Shown piece after piece: positions 35,501 through 47,500 of a stretch of 64,000 bases of DNA. How positions within the stretch are numbered: position 1 is the stretch's first letter; each line of letters opens with the position of its first letter. The position numbers and the translations under genes are program-made. The notes under the pieces were generated by a model that was not told the DNA's origin, did not search any database, and saw only the letters and a program-made list of their open reading frames with translations. The DNA comes from Aphis gossypii. Taxonomy: Eukaryota > Arthropoda > Insecta > Hemiptera > Aphididae. The DNA lies in assembly GCF_020184175.1 (NCBI RefSeq), contig NC_065532.1, forward strand, positions 13,454,001-13,518,000, given 5' to 3'.

Positions 35501-38500
35501 TGTGTATAGTTTTTTAAATGTCGTTCATAGATAAATGTAGTATAGCCCATACTCGCATTCAAAAATGTTAAAATCAGGATGAGCAAGTTCAATAATCTTT
35601 GAGTATTAAATTAACCATCACTTTAATTTCAAATCAAAATACACTTTTATTGTAAATAAAAATGTTGTTTTTTTTTCATTTTAAAAATCTGAAGTCACTT
35701 CACATAAATTATTATACAACTTGGGACTCAACTAGTACATTTTAATAAATTTCTCTTTTTGGATCTCAATTTGAATGTACCGAAATATTCATTTATAAAT
35801 AACTAATGCACTAGTTTTATATATTACAATATTGATACATTATTATATTTGGGATATTTAGATTTTATGATGAAATATACTCATGTGCGTCATTTGATCA
35901 CCATTTATACTAAGATCAATTATGCATGTTCTATGTTAGTTGATCTGGTTGATGGTTATTTATTATGATAAAATTTGTGGATTCTGAATAATTACAAACT
36001 AATATTACATTTTATTTTAATTTGTAATATGTATTTTACAAATCAAACTACACTTTAATTATAAATGCAAGTATAAATAAAAATATTTTTTTCATTTTTA
36101 AAGTTTGGTATCAATTCACATAAATTATTCTATAACTTGAGACTCAACTAATACATTATAAATTTCTCTTTTTGGATCTCAATTTGAATGTACCGAAATA
36201 TTTATTTATAAATAGTTAATGCACTAGTTTTCTTTATATTACAATATTGATATATTATTATATTTGGGATATATAGATTTTATGATGAAATATACTCATG
36301 TGCGTCATTTGATCACCATTTATACTAAGATCAATTATGCATGTTCTATGTTAGTTGATCTGGTTGATGGTTATTTAATATGATAAAATTTATGGATTCT
36401 GATTAATTACTAACTAATATTACATTTTTTTTTTAATTTGTAATATTTATCTACTATGAACAAAATTAGTTTAATTTTAAAATAAAATATTCTAAATAAA
36501 TAAATAAATTATTGTAATGAATTTAAAAATGAGATTGTTTAGTATGCAATATTAGTTCATAATTTAAATATAATAAGTTTTTCTTTTATGATGATAATTT
36601 TATTCATGTGCGTCATTTGATTTACCATTAATATATTTGACTTTGCATGTTTTATGTTAATTGAATATATTTTTGGTGTCACAAAATGATATGAGTTTTT
36701 AATCTGATTCTTTCATCTAGTTTTTTACTATTTTATTAAGTAAACTAAAAAATGATGATTTTCATGTGCGTCATTTGATTAGCTATGGAATAGTTCAATA
36801 CATGTTTTATGTTAGTTGAACTTGTTCATAGATATTTGTTATGATGTGAATGATAGTTTCTGAAGTATTGTTTCTAGGCATAGAATAATTACTTATTTAT
36901 ATATTATTTAGAACTATTAATAATTTTAAGGTTAGAAAAAAAAAATTTTATTTAAAATAAAAAGAATTATATTTGGAACACATTAAATTTATATTAGGTT
37001 TATGGGTTGGTTAATTCCTATTAATTTTACTTAAGAAATATGATGAGTTCTTTTATTCATGTGCGTCATTTGATACACCATTTTTTATGTTTATTATGCA
37101 TGTTTTATGTGTGATAAGCTAATTTTTGGTTATTTATAATGATAAATATTTAGATACTGAAATTGAAAAATATTTATTTATAAGTGACTGATGAAAATTA
37201 AATTTGATAATTTAAATAATTAATTTTGTAATTAAATATTATTTTAGTTAAATGCTCTACAAGATCAAATGAAAAGGTTAGTTGAAGAAAGCGCAAGAAA
37301 GAAAAAACAAAAAAAGAATAGTATGAATAGTTCTAAAAAGAAGAAACATTCAACCAATGAAAAATTAACTTCATCTGCGTCTAAACCTCCATTAGCTGTT
37401 GCTCTCAATAGTACGCCAATGAATATTATGGCCAACTCTACCATTACCAACGATATTAAAATGTTACCAATTGAGCCATCTATGAATGCTAAATCAGCAG
37501 CTCAGCAATTGCGCCATCCTATGACAAATGCTTCAGCTGGTCAAACGACCAAAGGGGCTAAAGGTAAAGGTGCCGGTACCAGAGGTCCTGCTAAAGCTCC
37601 GGCTCAACCAAAGCGTCCTAGAGTTAATTCTAGAGCAAATAATCCCAAGAAAAAGAATTCTGTAAGTGCTCCAGCTTTTGACTCAGAAGATGAAGACAAT
37701 GCTAAGCCTATGTCTTATGATGAAAAACGTCAGTTGAGCTTAGATATCAATAAATTACCAGGTATTTATTAAATGAAATTTACTTGTTTCATATTAATAT
37801 CTTGTATAAAAATTGATTCATAGGTGATAAACTTGGTCGAGTAGTACATATTATTCAATCTCGTGAACCATCACTCAGAGACTCTAATCCAGATGAAATT
37901 GAAATTGATTTTGAAACCCTGAAACCATCAACATTACGGGAACTTGAGTCTTATGTGGCTTCATGCCTGAGAAAAAAACCACGTAAGATCACCAGTAAGT
38001 TTTGGTTTTGGCCTGGTTCTTCTTTTATCTTTACTTGTTTGCCTTTTTTAATTTTTTTTTTCATGGAATGTATTTATTTTTCACTTGCTAATTTATGTAC
38101 ATAATGTGATAAAAACGAAAGCATTCTATATTATTTTAAAACTGGTAGCAAAATAAAGACTAACTTAAATTTGTATAATCTATTGTTTTATCAATGTCTT
38201 ACATTTATAGATAAAAAAGTTTCTGGAAAACCTAAAGAAGAACTCGGAGAAAAAAAACACGAGATAGACAAGCGATTAGACGTTAGCGGGCAACTGTCAA
38301 CTAAAAAAGGCAAGAAAGGTAATTTATTTGATCCATTTTTATTATATGTAAGTTATTTGTGTGCATATATTATTTGGTCTTGATGTACTGTGATACGCAA
38401 ACTGATATTAAATTAATATTATAATATTGTCATAGATTTTATAAGAATTGTATGAAAATACTATTTTTGTAACTCATAAATTTACTTCACAATAATTTAT

Positions 38501-41500
38501 AATGTGTAAATGTGTACATAGTATACTTACTAATTTTTTACTAATTTTATAGATGCTAAAGCTACGGAAATTAGTGGTCCATCTCGATTATCTGCATCTA
38601 GTTCAAGTAGTTCTGACTCTGATTCAAGTTCTTCCAGTTATTCAACATCGTCTAGTGATTCAAGTGATTCTGAACATGGTAAGTGATTTTAATGTGATTG
38701 ATAAGTTCTTAAAATATAAGCGTTAAACATATTTTGTGACTTAAAAGATTCATCATAATTTTTCAATAAACGTTTGAATCATTATAATAATCAAGGATTT
38801 GGTTATTAAAATAGTGTCGCTATACTCTTTTGCTTAAATTTACTTCAGTATTTGATAGCTTTATGTCGAGCACACTTTATGTTTGATTTGTCCTTATTAC
38901 AATATTTGTATTATATGTTATTATTATCTGGTTTTAGTATTTGTTATTTATATACATTTTTATTTTGAATGAACATGTTTATGTTATTTTATATTCATCA
39001 TTCATGTGTAATAATATGCTCACAAATCTATTTTACTATTTATGGTTTTCTCTGGTAAACAAACCAGACTCAAAATGTTTTATATAAGTATTAGGTGGTC
39101 TTATAAATAAAGACAAAGTGTATCAGTGTGTAATTTGTAGACAAGTTGTACATTCCTTTTTATGAGAAAATAAGAATAATTTAAGGAAAATATGTTAAAT
39201 TGTTTAAGGTTAAAATTTGTTAATGTTTAGTAAATTCATTGATTTAAACTGAAAACATAGGGTGTCTAGTAAAGATTTACGATTTACTTGTTTAGAATTC
39301 TGGTATTATAAATGATAAAATGTTTTTGTGATAGTCACAATTTTAATATCAATTATACATACTTAATGCATACAATTTACTGGTATGGAATATCATATAT
39401 TCCATATATGTTAGACTAAATTAATATTAAATATTTAATTATTTTATTATTAATATTTAATATTAATTCTAAATTGTGTATAATTTAATTGGAATTAATA
39501 ATTTTAAGCTGCTATAAAAAATAATATGCTAGTTCAGTGCTTCCTATCTGATGTGATGTAACAACTTTTTTTAATCTGTAGTAATATATTTCAAAATAAT
39601 ATTAAACAATAGCTAACATTGTAAGTTTTCATCTTAATATCTAATATCTCATAAGTATTTTAGATTTTGAGTGAAGTATTAATTTTTATTTCTGTAGACA
39701 AATTTTTTTTACTGGAAATTCCAATAGTTTTATTTTATGTCTAGGTTTTAATTTTTATTTAGTGATTCTTTTTTTTTTTATCAAATTTATTCTCTTATGT
39801 ATTAATGATAAAATTGTTAAGGACGGAAAAGATTAAATTTGGTGTATTTTTAGTCAATGGTTGTATATTGCCTGTAACTATATATTATTGCATGTTGCAA
39901 ATTGCGTAAAATAATGTTCATTGATAAATCATTGTCCACTCACCTACCATTTTATTTATTTAGCAGTGGCACAAATACGAGACTGCAATTAATCTTTCTG
40001 CATTAGGTCCTTAAGTCTAGGAGGCTTTTCTGAATACTGTTTTTTTTGTCACTAACAACATATATTTGTGTTCAAATTTAATAAAAAAAACTCACGGGCA
40101 GTATGAAAATTATCGATGAATTTGAAAATTTAGACTAAAATAAGTAAAATAAAGTAAAGTAAAATTCAAACTGTTATAACTGACTTATAACCACAGATTT
40201 CTATATAGAACTAGATAGCGAACTCCTGCCATCAGTTGAAGCCTGGTCTTGTGGTTGGCATTATATGGTAAATAATAATTATGTTGTATTGTATTTTATG
40301 ATGTATTTACTTGTTGTTAAAAAAAAAAAAAAAATTATACAAATCATTTTTCATTTATTACTTTATTTTACCATTAAAAACGATGTTATTTCTAATACAT
40401 TTTGTATAGAAAATGTAATGTTTTGCCTACCACTAAAATGGCGGAAGCTGATACTAAGAGCTTCACTGTTAATAATATAAATAATATATATTATATATAT
40501 ACATATAATATACCACTGTTATTCAGCATTGTCACTTATTAAAATTCACTGCACAGTCTGCACATGACAGGAGACTATCTCATTACAAAACATAACAGAT
40601 TTTGATTTTAAAATATGCTGTCTTTTCATTTTTTGTGTTTTGAATTTTGAACAATTAAATGTTCAAAATTCAGAAAACAAAAAATATTTAAAAAAAATTT
40701 ATATATTAAAAAATATTTTTTTAATAGTACATGACATTTAAAATATACTATAATTGTTTTTCGTTTTTTATTAACTCAATATGTTATTACCCAAAATAGT
40801 GACCACTATTTTTTTAAATATATTTTTGATTTAAATAATTATAACAAATTATAAATCATTTTAAGTTTTAAAAAATTAATCTTATTGTTATTTTATTGCT
40901 TTAAACAAGTATTTTCTTTGAATATTTAAAAGCTGTATTAAAGTAAATTTGATGTGCTCGTGTCTATCATTTAAGTTATTCAATTTCAAGTTATTAAAAA
41001 ATATTTTTAATAGTTCTGTTTAAAAAAAAAAAAAACAAAAATGTTATTTATATGTTTTTCTGTTTGTAATTTTGATTCAACTTGATTTTTTTTTACATTT
41101 TCAAAGTATAATTTTAGATGACTCGATTATTGTTTATATAGTTATAAATAAAGCATTTTTTTCTCAATTAATACTGAAATAGGTATAAGTAAATATTTTA
41201 CTACTATTTTTTGACATATTTCGATAAAGTATTTTAAATAAAATATTCAATTATAAATACAATTCATATTTTTTGAATATTCTATTCCTATATTTATCAT
41301 ATAATTTAATAATAAATAATTAATTAATAATTAAATTACAATCTAATTTATTTAATAAATAATTTAATAATTTTCTGACTTGTTCGAAATTGTTGTTACT
41401 GAAATAATCATAAATTAAGAAGAATAGTGAAATGGTCATATAGCTTTTTGTATTAGTAATTATATTAAGTTAAATGTTTATATTTTATAATTGTTTCATG

Positions 41501-44500
41501 AATTTTAAATATTGTTACTGTGTTGTGATAGTTATAGTTTTTATCAGCGGTTAAAAACTTTGCTGAGTTTTTAATATGTATATTGTTTTTTATGTTAGTG
41601 AATTTTATCATTATATTAATTTTGGGGATGTTATATCCTTAGATCATATACTATGGATAGAGCCATGGCGTATTGTATCTATACAAAATTTTGTTGTTGA
41701 TATTAGCAACCAGTTTCTTTCGAGATCTGCATATGTGCATCTATACTCGTCGCGTATATATTGTGGTTATCACTCATGAGTTCCCAGGGAGAATGCAGTT
41801 TTTTGAATAAATACGCGATAAGTAACATCGCACATACGTGTATCAAGTGCTTAATCAAGAAAATCGTCGTTAATATCAGCAACAAAAAAATATGCCGTGG
41901 CTCCATTCATAGTATATAATCTAAGGTTATATCTAATATAGAATTTTCTCCACTCAAAGCCTATGGGTGTATAAAACAATTATTTATTCTAATTTACTTT
42001 TCGTGATACCTAATGCTATGATATTTAATTTTAGTTTAAGATTCAAAACTATTATTAATTAAATTTTTTATTGATATTTAATTGCTCTAGAGTGTCTTCA
42101 TAATCAATAATCATATTATTTTTCTATCTTAGTATTTTTGAAAGGAGAATTGAATTTAAGTTTAATATATTTAAATATTTATATTGTTTTTCTTTTGAAA
42201 AACTTTCTGGGTATTTAAATAGTTCTATATGTAGTGTATATCATTCTATATTCCTTAGATTGTATATTAAGGTTTGTTCTTAAAAATTATTTGTTTTTAT
42301 ATTGAGAAAATTCTATATAAAACTAGAAAGAAACTAAAAAATATCTGTTCAACAAAATAAGTTTTTTGGTAAGACAATTACTTAACTTTTATACTAAATT
42401 TAAATGTAACTATTTATATATTAAAACCTTTTATTCCTGTATCTCAGTTTTTTAAATCCTGCTTTTTGTTCAATCAATAATTTTTATTATAGCAAGAATA
42501 AAAAAATGTCTTTCATATTTTTATTTTAGTATTTTTATGTCACTTTTTTAAATTTATTGTTTATGCTCGCATAAGTTGTCAAGTATTAATGGCCATTAAG
42601 TAAATAATTGTTCTTTAATTTGTATTGAGTAGTGTATGTATGTGATATTTGGTGATTGTACTGAAAATGAACCTTAGTGATGTGTTTTTAAAACTTAAGT
42701 AGATTAAATTTTCAAAATCAACAATTTTTGTTTGTCTCTTGTAGGTGATGCAATAACCGATAAAGGGTTGAAAAAACCAGAAGGCTAGATTTTTGGAGAT
42801 CTATTTTAAATTAAAATATTTCAGGGATTAGGCTAGAGTGCAGAACATGTGAGCATTTGTTTTAAGTTAATAATGGTGAATTTTTTTTATCATATTTTAA
42901 GTAACATGTCAGTTTTTTTAGTAGTTCCCCTTATTGATTGCAAACAATGCACATTCTCAATGATTTATTTAGTATGACAATTGTAATTTTTTTTATTGTT
43001 TGCACTCTTAGCCTTCGTCCCGTACTCATAAAGACAGTTATCTATCAACTTTTATATATTTTTTCAAGACAATTATTTTGTAAGTTGAATTTAATTAAAG
43101 CCCGTCCATATGTTATTCTTTTGTACTTTTTTTTAAAATTATTTTTTTATTGTATTTATGATGCCATATTAGATTTATAATTTTAAGTAACACATTACTT
43201 AACTTTCTTACGCTTAACTACCTAAATGTGTTCAAAACTGACTAAATTTTTATCTTTTTTATTTTGTATAAAAAAATTGACATGAAAAATCATTGTGTAC
43301 ACTTGTAAAATATTAATTTTGTATACTTGAATAATATACAAAAGAAACATAATAAAATGTATATATTTTTTAATTTATTTGTTAATTTATAATTTTTGCT
43401 CACATTTGCACTCTGGTTTATTATCTTATAATGATAAACAAATAATTGGGCAATAAATATATTTTAAGTTTTTATTAGGGTATTAATATTTATTTATTGT
43501 TTTAAAATTTGACTGTTTTATCCAGTCGAATATTATTGCAATCTTTATTACCTTACAATGGTTCATAGTATAAATAAATACATATATGTGTGTATATTAT
43601 TACATATGTATATTATATGTTGTTACTTGTTTATTTTGATATTAGTATGTTTTACAAAAGTTTTTATAACAAAAATATTAGTAGATGATAATTTTACAAA
43701 TTAATTTCTACAGTTTAAAATTTAAAATAAAAATAAAGGTTTGAAAGTTCATACTAATGAAAAGTGTTATGAACAATTTTATTATTTTTCAGTTGACTAT
43801 AAAATGTCAAGTAGTCAGTTATTAGTAGTACAATATATTTTTTATAAATATTGACAAATTTAAACTATATTTATTAATTGCATTTTATACTTTACACAGT
43901 TTGATGGTTTTATAAAAAAATTATTATAATAAAAACAATGTTATATTTATTAAACGAATGGCTACATTTTTTTTTTTTTTTTGATAAATGTTACCTTTAA
44001 ATATTTTTAATGATTGATGAATATTATTTACTTTCAAGTATATAATATGTTATATCATTTTTATGTGTACTGTATATGTATATTTATATGTACAGTCATA
44101 AAAATATTATGTTAAATCAGCTTGAATGGCCTTTATATATATATATATAAATTATATATATATATTTTTCAAAGTAATACATTATGAAGTAAAATTTGCT
44201 TCTTTCATTAATAAAAACGTTCGTTTTTTTTTTATTATTTACTGTCAAAAAAAGTTTTCTCTTTAAATCTATATTTGTTCATTCATTATTTTAATGAATA
44301 AGTTATCAATTTTAATTAATTATTTTTTAGACATAAAGGTCCTCCAAGTCATTAGAATCTAATTTGTTGTCATTTGCATTTGAATTTCTAACAACACAAT
44401 TATAATAAATCATAATATTTATAACAAAAAAGAAAAGAAAAAATACCAAGTATTTTAATTTTTTAAGGTGGCAACAAGCAAAAAAAGAAGAAACGTTTGT

Positions 44501-47500
44501 CCGACGACGTGTCGATAAACGTGAGTATTATTCTTTTCTCTTTTGTTTGTTCCATTTATTTTGTTTCTTCAACTGTCGATTTTTGGTCTGTTATAGAAAT
44601 CAGCTGAATGCCAAAAATCGACAAATACTATGAAACAAACAGGTCCAAACTCGACATCTGTCAATTCGATCAACAAACCAGTTGTTAATGCTCAACAGAG
44701 TCAGTATTTCTATTATTATGGGATAGTTAATTCTCTCTCTTTTTTTTTTTTTTATATTATGTTTTCTTTTTGGATGTTGGTTGCACTATTTACTGAGTTT
44801 CCTTCTTATTTTTGCATATACTTATAGATGTTTATGTTTAATATTATTGCACGTGTCTCTGTCATACTTGGGTTATGACAGTTTTTCTTTATTTTGTATT
44901 AACCACATTTCTTATTAAAATGTGTTAGCAATTTTTATTTTTATCAGTGTTAATAATATTGCCAGATATGAGATAATATACCTAATTTTATTTCTACCTA
45001 ACACCCGTATAATCAAACTTAGCCACTATTAGCATTTGTGTACATTCTAATATCTAATATAATAGATACTTTCTTTTTGCTAATTATATTTAATTTAAAT
45101 TATAATTAGCACAATCTATTTAGTTGCTTGATAATCAATATGTAGCTTATTTATTAAAAATGTTTAAATATTTTCGGTCTTTGGCTTAAAATTATCTATT
45201 ATGCATGTTTTATACTTATAAGTAGTATATATTTAGTTATAAATTTTAAAACAACAGTGGCGTATTTATGGGGGGGGGGATACGGGGGGATAGATCCCCC
45301 CCTTGGTCCTTTTTTTTACTCATAAGATAAATAATGTTGGTAAGTGTGTACCTTCCCCCCACTGTCGAGGAAATTATGTTTTCCAACGTACATCCCCCTC
45401 TTGTACAAAATCCTAAATACGCCACTGTAACAAAATATATACTTTCCTGCAAAACAAATAAAATTAATTAATTAAATATATTTTACATTATTTTGTTTTT
45501 ATAAAGAAAGTGTTTGTGTTTAAATTTGTATTTGAATTTTTGTACCTAAACAATAATAACTAATCAGTTTTATTGATATATTATTGTGAAAATTATTTTT
45601 ATGTATATTGTTAAAATAATACTCTATGCTTTATATTTTACATGAACTATTTTTATGTTGAATGTTGCTTTTAATATTAAGATTGTAATTTATACTAGTA
45701 CTAAGCTTTGATACTCAACTGTTGCCTCTTATTTAACCAATATTTAAATATCATAAATTATAACTTATTTTAAATTTTTAGATATTCCGCCTAAAAAACC
45801 TCCAGTAGTAACAAATCCAATGGCTATAAATACTTCCAAGACAAATCCAATGGCTATGAACACTTCAAAAGGCAACCCTGCAATTCACTCTAAACCAACA
45901 CCAGTTGTATCTACAGCTCCAAGTCTTCCTACAACAAATGGAAATATATCTAGTAATTTATTTTCTAATATTTGTTTTTGAACCATTAGTTCAAATTTTT
46001 TTACTCATTGGTTTTCAATGAATTTAATTCTTAATATTAATTTGTTCTTTATTTAGTTATATAACATTAACATCATAATTAAATATTTTAGATGGGGATT
46101 CGAATACTTCATCAATAACTCAAGATATAACATCTAATGGAGTTCTATTACAACAACCTAAAGTTGAAGTTAAAACAGAGCCTGGAGTTAGTAATACCCC
46201 CACACAATCTACTGTTTCTCTAGGGACGATACCTAATGAGAACACAGTACTCTCATCAATTGCATCAGTGTTTGATCCTCTTACACCTCCTAGCAGTCAG
46301 CCTACCAATAATAATTCATTACGTGTTCCTGACAAACAGGCTGCACATACAGTTGTACCCACATCTAACATGCATAACTCTCTTGTTAATGACGGTAATA
46401 TTAATTTGTTTAATTTTTAAGCTTATAATATGTAATATTATAAACCTATTTTAATCATTCAATTTTTTTATATTTTATGAATATTATTAATGGATAGTCT
46501 TATTTATATTTGTTCTAACAATAGGAACATTTAATAATAAATAAATTGTTTCATGAAGGATAAGTATTCTTAATTCTGTATTTTTTAGGACTTTCAGTTC
46601 AGCATGTTGATATAGCACCAGTCATGAATTCTGTAGCTGCTGTTCATCATTCAGCTACACCACCATTGATGGTACAACCCCCGATAGATAGTAAACCTCG
46701 TCCACCGCCTATCACTCCGATTATTCAAAATACAAATCAGGTAATTTTTGAAAATATGTTGTTTGGATAAAAATAATATCACTTATGCACTTGGATAAGA
46801 TAAAACAAACTAAATATAATATAAGTTTGCTAAATAAATAATAAAATGTATTTTAAAGACATTCATGTGTATTTATGTATGATAAATTTTAATTTTAAAC
46901 TAATAAAATTTACGTTTTTGTTTCTAAAACTTTAATATTATTTATAAGTTTATTTATTACTATACAGTCAAATTGTTTAATGTATTTGGAATATGGCATG
47001 TATGTATTTAGGGTATTTTAGTTTACTGTTGTTAAAAATCATTTATTACACAATTATGTTATAATAGTCGGTTATTAATTTGTTTTATTTATTAAAACTT
47101 AACAATTTTGTCACATGATTTATTTTTGTGCTACTTAAAATAACACAAAGGTGATGGTTAAATAGTTATGACATAAATGATTAATTAGTAACAGTAAATT
47201 GAAAGCAATATTCTGAATACATAACACATTAATAACACATTATTAACCTTAACACTATTTTGGGGTTCAGGTATTTCCACAGTTCAATTTAGATTCCTCC
47301 CCTCAGGTTCCAGCGTCATTTATGGGACCATTACGTCACCACCACCATCTACATTCTTTCCCTGTCCCATGGGATCCTAATATTGGGCCTTCTTATGACA
47401 CAGCAGATGTAATTATCACATTTTTTGCTTACTGAGCTATTTTTGCAAACTTAATCTGTATGGTGAATTTGATAGTAGAATAATTTTGTTTTGTAATAAA

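Larger units (their letters stand above)
35631..36450 (+). repeat. tandem duplication of about 415 bp carrying snoRNA-like units 1 and 2
   Basis: The segment from AATCAAAATACACTTTTA (about 35631) to about 36040 recurs at 36041 to about 36450. The duplicates share TTCTCTTTTTGGATCTCAAT, GAATGTACCGAAATATT and AATGCACTAGTTTT, and each ends with one box C/D-like unit. The unit offset is exactly 415 bp (35867 to 36282). Confidence 0.85.
38679..42744 (+). other. long fs(1)h intron before the short terminal exon
   Basis: AT-rich. It contains the cassette-exon candidate (40197-40267) and a foldback MITE (41637-41926). Otherwise only simple A/T runs were seen. Confidence 0.6.

Noticed and set aside
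36588..37160. snoRNA-like units as alternative exons or mutually exclusive exon docking sites
   Set aside because: No open frame or splice-site pair accompanies the conserved blocks, whereas every unit has exact C and D boxes at nearly constant spacing.
41576..41906. Two opposing frames of 67 codons in the long fs(1)h intron
   Set aside because: Both lie largely in the two arms of the foldback MITE and arise from its palindrome.
45246..45452. Minus-strand 68-codon frame
   Set aside because: Lies within the CAGTGGCG MITE; Gly/Pro runs come from its G/C tracts.
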